Positions 1-7,680 of a stretch of 64,000 nt of DNA are shown piece after piece. Each line of letters begins with the position of its first letter. Within the stretch, counting starts at the first letter, position 1. Source of the DNA: Flavobacterium fragile (GTDB lineage: Bacteria > Bacteroidota > Bacteroidia > Flavobacteriales > Flavobacteriaceae); assembly GCF_023634865.1 (NCBI RefSeq), contig NZ_JAMLJN010000001.1, positions 124,001 to 188,000 of the forward strand, read 5' to 3'. A program made the translations under genes and the position numbers. The notes under the pieces are model-generated. The model did no database searches. It was not told the DNA's origin and saw nothing but the letters and a program-made list of their open reading frames with translations.

Positions 1-43
1 TTAAGGCATAGGCATCGAGTAAAAAAAGACGTTTTTGTGACAT
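1..43 (-). CDS. polA: DNA polymerase I, N-terminal fragment (cut by window edge)
   Basis: Only the first 14 codons lie in the window, read leftward from an ATG at 43-41. They encode MSQKRLFLLDAYAL, which matches the start of flavobacterial PolA, where the 5'-3' exonuclease domain opens with a conserved LDA(Y/H)AL segment. PolA fills gaps during repair and removes Okazaki primers. A TAACTTTG box at 67-74 on the same strand lies 24 bases upstream of the start. The call rests on a short but distinctive N-terminus; the rest of the gene is outside the window. Confidence 0.72.
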   Translation of the reverse strand, partial: MSQKRLFLLDAYAL

Positions 44-66
44 AATTATGCAATTCTATATTTTTT

Positions 67-74
67 CAAAGTTA
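67..74 (-). promoter_or_regulatory. Candidate -7 promoter element for polA
   Basis: On the minus strand this reads TAACTTTG, a match to the Bacteroidetes -7 consensus TAnnTTTG, about two dozen bases before the polA ATG. I see no clear upstream TTG (-33) box. Confidence 0.4.
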
Positions 75-180
75 TAAAAATATATAGGTTTTTGGGCTTT
101 TTTGTTTATTTCAGAAAAAATATTAGAAAAATAAAACCATGATTTCCTGTTTTTCGTAAGTGAAGAAAAACAAATTAATT

Positions 181-1713
181 ATGAAACAAATTTTATTTCC
201 TGTGAAATCAGTTTTACTGATGAGTCTTTTGACAATTTTTGTAGCATGTTCGGATGATGATACCGCTCCAATGCCGCAACCAGAGCCAACTCCAATGCCT
301 GAAGTGGCTCCCCTTGTAGAATTTTCCGCCTTGAGCAATGACAATAAAGTAATTTATTTCAATGCGAGAAATTTAGCTTCTCCAATTCGAAATTTAGCCA
401 TTACAGGATTGCCATCTGGAGAAAATATTATCAGTATTGATTATCGTCCGGCAACAGGCCAATTGTATGGTTTAGGTTCTACAAGTCGCTTGTACATTAT
501 TAACGAAACTTCGGGATTAGCAACGCCACTTGGTACAGCTCCATTTTCACCTCAAATTGCAGGGACTTCAAGTTCAATTGATTTTAATCCAACGGTGGAT
601 AGAATTCGTTTGGTGTCTAACAATGGTCAAAATTTAAGATTACACCCAGAGTTAGGAACTGTGGTGGCTACTGACGGAAGTATTAATGGTGTAGCTAACG
701 CAAGAATTGAATCGATTGCATATTCAAATAGTTTTGCAGGAAGTACTGCTACTTTATTATATGATATTGATTATGCAACAGATAAATTATATGTTCAAAA
801 TCCACCAAATGACGGAGGACTTCAAGAAGTAGGCGCTTTAGAAGTAGATTTTGAAGGAACTGGCGGATTGGATATTTTACCTGATTCTAACTATGCAATG
901 GCTGTAAACAATAAGAATAACGAATCAAGATTGTATACGATTAGTTTGATGACAGGAAAAGCGCGTTGGATAGGAACTTTTTCACAACAAATTGTTGAGG
1001 TTGCTTTTAAATCGAAACCAATTGCGTATGCGACTTCTTCTTCTAACATGTTATATAGAATTCATCCACTTTTAGGTTCTTCAAATTCGGTTGCTTTGAT
1101 AGGATTAAATGCAAATGAACAAATTGTAGGATTAGATTTTAGACCAGCAAACGGTGCTTTATATGCGGTAACGAATCAAAGTAGATTGTTAACAATAAAT
1201 ACAGCAAACGGACAAGTAACAGCGGTAGGTTCTGGATTGACTCCGGCACTTTCTGGTTCAGATTTCGGCTTCGACTTTAACCCAACAGTTGATAGAATTC
1301 GATTGGTAAGTAATACTGGACAAAACTTACGTTTACACCCTGATTTAGGAACGGTTGTGGCAACGGATGGAAGTTTAAATCCAGGAACGCCATCTGTAAC
1401 TGCTGCAGCTTATACTAATAATTTTGCCCAAAGTACAAGCACTCAACTTTTCGTAATTGATACGAATAACAACAATTTATATTTGCAAAATCCACCAAAC
1501 AACGGTACTTTAGTTTTAGTTGGTAGTTTAGGTGTAACTGCTTCATCTATGAATGGTTTTGATATTGGTGGAAATAGTAATGAAGCATTCTCAATTTTAA
1601 CTGTAAATGGAATACAATCAGTTTATAGAATTAATTTAACAACAGGTGCTGCAACTCGAGTAGTGAATTTTTCACCTAGCGTTACTGCAATGGCAGTGGG
1701 ATTGGGTTTTTAA
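181..1713 (+). CDS. DUF4394 lipoprotein with internally duplicated domain
   Basis: The protein (510 aa from the ATG at 181) begins with a hydrophobic signal ending in a lipobox (TIFVAC then SDDD), so it should be a lipidated surface or periplasmic protein. A GTG at 160 is in frame, but the ATG gives a cleaner signal peptide. The body is two copies of one beta-rich domain: FNPTVDRIRLVSN, GQNLRLHP and GTVVATDGS occur at about residues 140-165 and again at about 375-405. Each copy also has YLQNPPN or YVQNPPN. These are hallmarks of DUF4394, an uncharacterised, probably propeller-like family. No T9SS C-terminal sorting domain is visible. It stands alone with a terminator behind it. Function unknown. 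Confidence 0.85.
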   Translation: MKQILFPVKSVLLMSLLTIFVACSDDDTAPMPQPEPTPMPEVAPLVEFSALSNDNKVIYFNARNLASPIRNLAITGLPSGENIISIDYRPATGQLYGLGSTSRLYIINETSGLATPLGTAPFSPQIAGTSSSIDFNPTVDRIRLVSNNGQNLRLHPELGTVVATDGSINGVANARIESIAYSNSFAGSTATLLYDIDYATDKLYVQNPPNDGGLQEVGALEVDFEGTGGLDILPDSNYAMAVNNKNNESRLYTISLMTGKARWIGTFSQQIVEVAFKSKPIAYATSSSNMLYRIHPLLGSSNSVALIGLNANEQIVGLDFRPANGALYAVTNQSRLLTINTANGQVTAVGSGLTPALSGSDFGFDFNPTVDRIRLVSNTGQNLRLHPDLGTVVATDGSLNPGTPSVTAAAYTNNFAQSTSTQLFVIDTNNNNLYLQNPPNNGTLVLVGSLGVTASSMNGFDIGGNSNEAFSILTVNGIQSVYRINLTTGAATRVVNFSPSVTAMAVGLGF

Positions 1714-1736
1714 ATAGTTTTAATTATTAATCTCTG

Positions 1737-1774
1737 AAGGCTGTAAATCTCTTGTGTTTTACAGCCTTTTTTTA
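1737..1774 (+). terminator. Rho-independent terminator after DUF4394 gene
   Basis: Perfect 11-bp stem (1737-1747 with 1758-1768), 10-base loop, followed by a run of T. Confidence 0.85.
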
Positions 1775-1799
1775 TCGTTAAAATTTTAATAAATACGTA

Positions 1800-1827
1800 T
1801 TGAATTGACAAAGTTGTAGTTACTTTG
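1800..1827 (+). promoter_or_regulatory. Candidate promoter of the metallophosphoesterase gene
   Basis: TTG at 1800-1802 and TACTTTG at 1821-1827 are separated by 18 bases, resembling the flavobacterial TTG / TAnnTTTG pair with one base missing in the -7 box. The position shows that an in-frame TTG at 1825 is promoter, not start codon. Confidence 0.35.
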
Positions 1828-1845
1828 CAAAAAAAAAAAGAGCTA

Positions 1846-3075
1846 ATGATTCGTTGGATTGTTTTTTTAATTTTCGTTGCAATATTGGAAGTATATGCTT
1901 TCCAGGCATTTAAAACTTTGATTAAATCCAAAGCATTTTTTGTATTTTACTTTATCACTTCGGCAATTGCTTTGATTTATATCGTTTATCAATTGACTAA
2001 TTTTGATCGTAGTGTAGGGCAAACACCACAAACAATGATGACTTTCGGGTTGTTATTATTACTTTATGTACCCAAATTATTGGTTACAATTATCTTGTTT
2101 AGCGAAGATATTTTTAGATTTTTTGCTGGAATAATAGGATTGTTTTCCAAAAGTAGTGAGCCTGGTTTTTTACCAGACAGAAGAAAATTTGTGAGTCAAG
2201 TTGCTTTAGGGGTTGCGGCAATTCCATTTGCTTCCTTTATTTATGGAATGTTACAAGGAAAGTATAATTTTAAAGTAATCAAACAGACTCTGTATTTTTC
2301 AGATTTACCACAAGCTTTTGATGGGATAACTATTACCCATATTTCAGACATTCATAGTGGGAGTTTTGATGATGCTGAAAAAATTCAATATGCCATTGAT
2401 TTGATTAATGAGCAAAATTCGGACATGGTTTTATTTACGGGTGATATTGTGAATACACATGCTACCGAAATGGATCCTTGGATCGAAACGTTCAAAGGAA
2501 TTCATAATCCGAAATTTGGAAAATACTCAGTGCTAGGAAATCACGATTATGGTGAATATATCAATTGGACTTCCCAACAAGATAAAATCCAAAATTTTGA
2601 AAATATAAAGGCAATTCATGACAAAATTGATTTTAAATTGTTGTTGAATGAACATGTAAAAATCAAAAAAGATAATCAAGAATTAGCAATCGTCGGAGTT
2701 GAAAACTGGGGAAGAAAATTTGGAGAACGTGGCGATTTGAATTTGGCTTCTCAAGGACTAAGAAAAGAAGATTTCAAAATCGTATTAAGTCACGATCCAA
2801 GTCATTGGGATGAGAAAATTCAGTATGACGACAATCATTATCATTTAACACTTTCGGGTCATACTCATGGTTTACAATTTGGAATTGAAATTCCAGGTTG
2901 GGTAAAATGGAGTCCTGTTCAATATGTTTATAAACAATGGGCCGGATTGTATGAAAATGCTGGGAGATATGTTTATGTAAATCGCGGTTTTGGTTTCCAT
3001 GCATATCCAGGAAGGGTTGGTATTATGCCTGAAATAACGGTAATTGAACTAAAAAAAAGAGAAAAAGTAGCGTAA
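1846..3075 (+). CDS. Membrane-anchored calcineurin-like metallophosphoesterase (YkuE-like)
   Basis: This 409-aa protein has three hydrophobic segments in the first ~100 residues, then RRKFVSQVALGVAAIPFA at about 112-130, a twin-arginine-like motif followed by a fourth hydrophobic stretch. The rest is a metallophosphoesterase with all metal-binding motifs: SDIHSG (about 167), GDIV (199), GNHDYG (230), SHDP (315) and GHTHG (338). Such enzymes hydrolyse phosphoesters with a two-metal centre. YkuE of Bacillus, a Tat substrate, is a known relative, and other relatives act on lipid A precursors. The layout suggests the catalytic domain lies outside the cytoplasm. Start ATG 1846 was chosen over TTG 1825, which overlaps the promoter. 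Substrate unknown. Confidence 0.85.
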   Translation: MIRWIVFLIFVAILEVYAFQAFKTLIKSKAFFVFYFITSAIALIYIVYQLTNFDRSVGQTPQTMMTFGLLLLLYVPKLLVTIILFSEDIFRFFAGIIGLFSKSSEPGFLPDRRKFVSQVALGVAAIPFASFIYGMLQGKYNFKVIKQTLYFSDLPQAFDGITITHISDIHSGSFDDAEKIQYAIDLINEQNSDMVLFTGDIVNTHATEMDPWIETFKGIHNPKFGKYSVLGNHDYGEYINWTSQQDKIQNFENIKAIHDKIDFKLLLNEHVKIKKDNQELAIVGVENWGRKFGERGDLNLASQGLRKEDFKIVLSHDPSHWDEKIQYDDNHYHLTLSGHTHGLQFGIEIPGWVKWSPVQYVYKQWAGLYENAGRYVYVNRGFGFHAYPGRVGIMPEITVIELKKREKVA

Positions 3076-3122
3076 TTCATTAAAAATGCTACATTTGTAT
3101 AATATTTTCGTGAGAAAATAGT

Positions 3123-3130
3123 TATTTTTG
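3123..3130 (+). promoter_or_regulatory. Candidate -7 element of thioredoxin-like gene
   Basis: TATTTTTG fits TAnnTTTG. A second match, TACATTTG, lies at 3090-3097. Either could drive the following gene; the nearer one leaves almost no leader. Confidence 0.35.
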
Positions 3131-3149
3131 ATACTAATAAATGCAATTT

Positions 3150-3446
3150 ATGTCAAAATTTGGAGAACTTATCGATGCTCAAGTACCCGTACTTATCGAT
3201 TTTTTTACCGAGTGGAATGAACCTTCAATAGCCATGAACGAAGTAATTCGTCATGTTGCAGCTGCCCTAGGGGATAAAGCTCGTGTAATTAAAATTGATG
3301 TCGAAAAAAATCAGGAGTTAGCTGAAGCGCTTCGTATTAAAGGTTTACCTACTTTAATGATTTATAAAGAAGGTCAAATGGTATGGAGACAAAGTGGAGA
3401 ACTTGATGCTAACACTTTAATTTCTTTAGTACAAGAACAAGTCTAA
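3150..3446 (+). CDS. Thioredoxin-fold protein lacking the CxxC active site
   Basis: A small cytosolic protein (98 aa) with a complete thioredoxin fold: VPVLIDFFTEW near the N-terminus, KIDVEKNQELAEALRIKGLP with the cis-proline (GLPTLMIY), and a closing GELDANTLISLV helix. Where thioredoxins carry WCGPC this one has WNEPS, so both redox cysteines are gone and it cannot act as a disulfide reductase. It probably works as a binding or scaffold protein. ATG 3150 gives the usual family N-terminus (MSKFGEL); ATG 3141 would add three residues. Its stop overlaps the end of the convergent deacetylase gene by four bases. Confidence 0.8.
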   Translation: MSKFGELIDAQVPVLIDFFTEWNEPSIAMNEVIRHVAAALGDKARVIKIDVEKNQELAEALRIKGLPTLMIYKEGQMVWRQSGELDANTLISLVQEQV

Positions 3447-4081
3447 GAAATTACATCAAAAACAAACCCCTTATCTTTTAATATTTGTATTGCTTTGGGT
3501 AATGCAAATTTCAGATTTTTTTCTGCTTTAAGGCTATCGTGAAATACGATAATGCTTCCTTGTGACGTATTAGAAACTACATTTTCTAAACATTTTTCTT
3601 CAGAAACGCTTGAGTCAAAATCACAACTCAATACATCCCACATGATTATTTTATAACCTAAATTACGAATAGCTTTAGATTGTTTAGGTTTGATTTTTCC
3701 GTAAGGAGGACGAAATAAAAATGAGTGTTTGGTGTTCAGTTTCAAGTGTTCAGTTTCGCACAACTTGAAATTATCAATGTAATGATTAGTCTTAGTTTTC
3801 CATCCGTTTAAATGGTTGAAAGTGTGGTTTCCGGTTTGATGGCCTTCAATAAGTATTCTTTTATAAATTTCTGGATGTTTTTTGATATTATCCCCAATGC
3901 AAAAAAAAGTAGCTTTAACATTATTTGATTTTAAAAGATCTAAAACCCATTCGGTTACCACTGGAATTGGACCATCATCAAAAGTTAAATAAATTTTTTT
4001 TTCTGAATTTGGGATATCCCAAACCAGTTTTTTAAAAATTTTTTTGATTAGAAGATGTGTTTTAACCCAATTGAACTTCAT
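3443..4081 (-). CDS. Polysaccharide deacetylase family protein (NodB homology)
   Basis: The NodB catalytic motifs are present: YLTFDDGP (catalytic and metal Asp), GNHTFNH (metal His pair) and FRPPYG, with a C-terminal IVFHDS. These enzymes remove acetyl groups from chitin, peptidoglycan or other N-acetylated glycans in a metal-dependent reaction. An N-terminal amphipathic stretch (MKFNWVKTHLLIKKIFKK) lacks a standard signal peptide, so location is unclear. An in-frame ATG at 4135 was rejected because it lies inside the terminator hairpin of the upstream gene. Start 4081 leaves 73 bases between the genes. The substrate cannot be told from sequence. Confidence 0.85.
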   Translation of the reverse strand: MKFNWVKTHLLIKKIFKKLVWDIPNSEKKIYLTFDDGPIPVVTEWVLDLLKSNNVKATFFCIGDNIKKHPEIYKRILIEGHQTGNHTFNHLNGWKTKTNHYIDNFKLCETEHLKLNTKHSFLFRPPYGKIKPKQSKAIRNLGYKIIMWDVLSCDFDSSVSEEKCLENVVSNTSQGSIIVFHDSLKAEKNLKFALPKAIQILKDKGFVFDVIS

Positions 4082-4099
4082 GTTTGTAAAATGAATTTT

Positions 4100-4138
4100 A
4101 AAAAAAATGTTCCAAACAATTTTTATTTGGAACATTTT
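4100..4138 (-). terminator. Terminator after the DUF2723 gene
   Basis: A perfect 13-bp stem (4104-4116 with 4126-4138) with a 9-base loop is followed, on the minus strand, by eight T residues. It separates the DUF2723 gene from the deacetylase gene. Confidence 0.85.
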
Positions 4139-4154
4139 GTCTTTTGGAATTTGA

Positions 4155-7100
4155 TTATTCCATTTTTATACCAAAACGAAGAAATGCTTTAATATAGTTG
4201 TTAAATTTAGCTTTCTCAGTATTGTAAAATTCTAAATCGTCAGCTGCCTTTGCCGTTTGAAGCATACCTCTGTAATAGTAAATGTCATTAGCAATATCCA
4301 TAGCATTAAAGTTTTGCTCACTTGGTTTCCAACCGCTATAGAATTTTAAATTCTCTTGATATTTTTTAATTACTTCAGAAATTATGCCTCTAGCTTTGTC
4401 TTTCTTACCTAATTCGTAATATCCGGCTGCAAAAGGTTCTAACAAAGAATAATATTCAAAATATTGAATTGGCATTTTTTGCATAGCTAAATTAATGACC
4501 TTTTCGGCTTTGTCTAGTTTACCTTCGTTGATTAAAGTTTCCATTAATCGAGCTAAATTAGTTCTATATGTTATACTGTTTTTTCTTGTTTCTGGATCGT
4601 GATAAATAAAAGGTTTTCCGCTGTTACCCCAATCCCATTTCATAACAATATTGTACATTTTTTCTGAATCAATCAATCCCATTGAAGTTGGACTTGGTGA
4701 TTCTGTTGGGGTTTTTATTGGAACTAATTTAAAGCACATACCGTCAAGTTGAAGGTAATCTTTCATCCATAAATAATCGTCTTCACCAAAACTTCCTCCT
4801 GTAAAATAAATAGGTCTTTTCCAGTTGTTCTGATTGATGATGTCTAACATCATTAGTCTATTTTTATATAATGCATCGTCTTTTATTTCGAATTCGATTA
4901 CTGGAACGATAGAATCATAGTATTTTTCAGAAACCACTTTGTTTTTAATAACAGCCGCTTTGTCCACAGGATAAATTACTTTTTTTGAAGGAAAGTAGTT
5001 CATTTTACGTCCGTTATTTAATTCTATTTTAGCTCTTTCATCTTCTAACGCAATGAATTTAATCATTTCGTCTAAAACTAAAGGCTCTTTAGTTCTTTCT
5101 ACAAATAAGCTGTAATCTCTATGATTTCCAACGTATTGACTTCTTTGAAATGAACTTGGTACGGGTTCAGAATTATGCGTTTTCATTTTCATTTGGTCAA
5201 TGTACCAATCAGTCATAAACAAACTTGTGTTTACGATTCTAATATCGGTTCTATAGCCCTCAATTTCTTGCATATACCAAAGAGGAAAAGTATCGTTATC
5301 TCCAATAGTAAACAAAATTGCATTTGGTTCACAAGAGTCTAAATAAGCTTTTGCCATAGTATAAGCAGTGTCTTTGTTAGAGCGATCGTGATCATCCCAG
5401 TTCTCAGCTGCTAATAATACAGGTGAAGCCAATAATGAAATTACTAACACAGTAGGAATTGCAACTTTTGGTTGGATGTATTTTTTTAATGTGTCAAAAA
5501 TAGCATACACGCCATAAGCAATCCACATAGCAAACACGTAGAAAGAGCCAACTAAAGCATAATCACGTTCTCTAGGTTCAAATGGTCTTTCATTAAGGTA
5601 AATTTTTAATGCTAATCCTGTAAAAAGAAAAAATACTAATAATACATAAAAACTTTTAATGTCTTTTTTAGCATGGTAAAATATTCCAATGACTGCCAAA
5701 ATAAAAGGTAAAAAGAAATAAGTATTTCTTCCTTTATTGTTTTGCATATCAGAAGGTAGGTTTTTTTGAGTGCCTATTAGTATTTCATCAATAAATGGAA
5801 TTCCACTTATCCAGTTTCCGTTTGTATTGTCGTATTTTCCTTGAACATCGCTTTGTCTTCCAACAAAATTCCACAATAAATAACGAACGTACATGTATCC
5901 AAATTGATATTGAACCATGAACTTCATATTGTTGATGAATGATGGTTTTTCAACAATTAAATATTCTCCATAGCCTTTCAAGAATTTATCATAATCACCT
6001 TCATTAATTTCTCCAGCTTGATATGCTTTTCTAAATTCAGTAACGATTTGTACTAATTCATCTTCATGAGCGTATTCAGGATTGATTCTGAATTCTAAGG
6101 GCTCTGTAAAAATCATATAATTTTCTCTGTGCTCACTGCTCCACATTCTTGGTAAAAATGCTTTATGAGCATCATCAGTATTTTGTTTGGCATTAATATA
6201 ATCGTTAGTTATTACATATTTGCCAGATTTATAATCTCTTTCATAGTTTGGTTTTTCATCAGAATATGGATTTTCTGGGTCTAAACCTGAGTAGGTATCA
6301 GAGAATTGAGGTCCATAAAATAGTTTTTGTTCTCCGTATTGTTCACGGTTATAGTAAGCTAAAACTTCTGCTGCATCTGATGGTTTGTTTTCATTAATAG
6401 GAGTGTTAGCATTAGCTCGAATTGGCAACATCATCCAAGTAGAAAATCCTATCAATATGAATAAGGTTGATAAAATTAAAGTATTATAAAAAACATATCC
6501 TTTTTTCTTGGTGTAATTTAATCCAAAATAGAAAGAAGCAACAATTAGAATAAAAGCAAAAATGGTTCCCGAATTAAATGGCATTCCTAAGCTATTAACC
6601 ATAAAGATTTCTGTTTTACCAAAAAAGGCCAATGTGTAGGGTAATAAAAACTTAAAAATGAAAAGCAAAATAGCAATAATTACTACATTGGCAATAAGGA
6701 AACTCTTGATTGTAATGTTGTTATATTTTTTAAAGAAATATAAAAATCCAATAGCTGGGAAGGTTAATAATGCCATGAAGTGCACCCCAAATGACAGACC
6801 TATTACTAATGAAATTAATAACAACCATTTATTTCCGCGAGGGGTGTTAATTTCTTGTTCCCAACGCAAACCAAGCCAAAACAATAAAGCAATTAAAAAA
6901 GTTGCCATTGCATATACTTCAGCTTCTACAGCATTGTACCAAAAACTATCTGTAAAAGCAAAAGACAAACTCGATATGGCTGCACTCCCTAATATCATTA
7001 CTGCATTGTTAGTAGAAAGTTCTTTTTCTCCAACAATTAATTTTCTTAATAAAATAGTCAGTGACCAAAACATGAAAAGTACGGTAAATGCACTTGAAAA

Positions 7101-7355
7101 TACAGAAAGATAATTTACCATTAACGCAATTTTGTCAGCACTTAAAGCAAACATTGCAAAAAATGCACCGAGCATTTGAAATAAAGGAGCTCCTGGTGGA
7201 TGCCCTACTTCTAAATTAGCAGAGGTAGCGATGTACTCACCACAATCCCAAAAACTTAATGTGGGTTCAACAGTTAATGAATAAGTAATTAAAGCTACCA
7301 TAAAAGTAGCCCAACCGAGAATGGTGTTCCACTTTTTAAAGTTGAATGAATTCAT
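4155..7355 (-). CDS. DUF2723 multi-pass membrane protein, TMEM260/GT-C type glycosyltransferase-like
   Basis: A 1066-aa protein whose first ~340 residues hold many membrane helices. Early on it carries PTLSFWDCGEYIATS and the GHPPGAP motif, the signature of DUF2723 (COG-type protein O-mannosyltransferase-like). A large soluble segment (about 340-540) follows, then more helices (about 560-680) and a C-terminal soluble region with EGKLDKAEKVINLA and similar TPR-like helices near 920-1050. The human member, TMEM260, is an O-mannosyltransferase, so a role in transferring a lipid-linked sugar to exported proteins is a reasonable inference, not shown here. It is a single-gene unit with a terminator behind it. 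A 10-bp inverted repeat (7356-7365 with 7386-7395) abuts its start codon. Confidence 0.85.
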   Translation of the reverse strand: MNSFNFKKWNTILGWATFMVALITYSLTVEPTLSFWDCGEYIATSANLEVGHPPGAPLFQMLGAFFAMFALSADKIALMVNYLSVFSSAFTVLFMFWSLTILLRKLIVGEKELSTNNAVMILGSAAISSLSFAFTDSFWYNAVEAEVYAMATFLIALLFWLGLRWEQEINTPRGNKWLLLISLVIGLSFGVHFMALLTFPAIGFLYFFKKYNNITIKSFLIANVVIIAILLFIFKFLLPYTLAFFGKTEIFMVNSLGMPFNSGTIFAFILIVASFYFGLNYTKKKGYVFYNTLILSTLFILIGFSTWMMLPIRANANTPINENKPSDAAEVLAYYNREQYGEQKLFYGPQFSDTYSGLDPENPYSDEKPNYERDYKSGKYVITNDYINAKQNTDDAHKAFLPRMWSSEHRENYMIFTEPLEFRINPEYAHEDELVQIVTEFRKAYQAGEINEGDYDKFLKGYGEYLIVEKPSFINNMKFMVQYQFGYMYVRYLLWNFVGRQSDVQGKYDNTNGNWISGIPFIDEILIGTQKNLPSDMQNNKGRNTYFFLPFILAVIGIFYHAKKDIKSFYVLLVFFLFTGLALKIYLNERPFEPRERDYALVGSFYVFAMWIAYGVYAIFDTLKKYIQPKVAIPTVLVISLLASPVLLAAENWDDHDRSNKDTAYTMAKAYLDSCEPNAILFTIGDNDTFPLWYMQEIEGYRTDIRIVNTSLFMTDWYIDQMKMKTHNSEPVPSSFQRSQYVGNHRDYSLFVERTKEPLVLDEMIKFIALEDERAKIELNNGRKMNYFPSKKVIYPVDKAAVIKNKVVSEKYYDSIVPVIEFEIKDDALYKNRLMMLDIINQNNWKRPIYFTGGSFGEDDYLWMKDYLQLDGMCFKLVPIKTPTESPSPTSMGLIDSEKMYNIVMKWDWGNSGKPFIYHDPETRKNSITYRTNLARLMETLINEGKLDKAEKVINLAMQKMPIQYFEYYSLLEPFAAGYYELGKKDKARGIISEVIKKYQENLKFYSGWKPSEQNFNAMDIANDIYYYRGMLQTAKAADDLEFYNTEKAKFNNYIKAFLRFGIKME

Positions 7356-7447
7356 AAAATAGTTTTTCTATATTCTCCTACAAAGAAACTATTTTTTTGT
7401 TTACTATTTTAGTTAAATAATTTTTTTAATATTTTTTTTGGAAAAAT

Positions 7448-7477
7448 TTGCAGAATAAAAAATATGTATTACATTTG
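7448..7477 (+). promoter_or_regulatory. Promoter of tRNA-Gln
   Basis: TTG at 7448-7450, 19 bases of spacer and a perfect TACATTTG at 7470-7477 form one of the best flavobacterial promoter matches in the window, about 30 bases before the tRNA. Confidence 0.75.
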
Positions 7478-7507
7478 CACTCGCAATCGAAAAGGTTGTT
7501 TAGGTAT

Positions 7508-7578
7508 TGGCCTATGGTGTAATGGTAACACTCCGGTTTTTGGTACCGTCATTCAAGGTTCGAGTCCTTGTGGGCCAA
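7508..7578 (+). tRNA. tRNA-Gln (anticodon TTG)
   Basis: The cloverleaf folds by eye: acceptor TGGCCTA with TGGGCCA (one G-U), D stem GTGT/ACAC, anticodon arm CCGGT-TTTTGGT-ACCGT with anticodon TTG (a C/T mismatch at the outer pair), and T arm CAAGG-TTCGAGT-CCTTG. The CCA end is not encoded. It is a single-gene transcript between its own promoter and terminator. Confidence 0.93.
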
Positions 7579-7580
7579 CA

Positions 7581-7610
7581 AAACTCCGCTATTTTTAGCG
7601 GAGTTTTTTT
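7581..7610 (+). terminator. Terminator of tRNA-Gln
   Basis: Stem of 11 bp (7581-7591 with 7596-7606), TTTT loop, then a T run. It starts three bases after the tRNA. Confidence 0.9.
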
Positions 7611-7632
7611 ATGTCTTTTTTTAATAATTAAA

Positions 7633-7663
7633 TAAAAAAAAAGACCTCAAAATGAGGTCTTTT
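7633..7663 (-). terminator. Terminator of the universal stress protein gene
   Basis: Stem 7640-7649 with 7653-7662 and a three-base AAA loop. Poly-A on the plus strand upstream gives poly-U for the leftward transcript. A second perfect palindrome (7666-7692) overlaps the stop codon of the gene itself. Confidence 0.8.
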
Positions 7664-7680
7664 AATTTAAAATCTAATCA

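Noticed and set aside
123..344. Open frame on the minus strand over the lipoprotein 5' end
   Set aside because: It lies antisense to the DUF4394 signal peptide region, is low-complexity and lacks any recognisable domain.
1825..1845. TTG start for the metallophosphoesterase
   Set aside because: It overlaps a likely promoter box and adds a run of Lys before a good ATG start.
4082..4135. Upstream ATG at 4135 for the deacetylase
   Set aside because: It lies inside the stem of the upstream gene's terminator, and ATG 4081 gives a usual N-terminus.
6658..7113. 151-codon open frame, plus strand
   Set aside because: It is wholly antisense to the DUF2723 gene and has no domain; typical shadow of an AT-rich membrane-protein gene.
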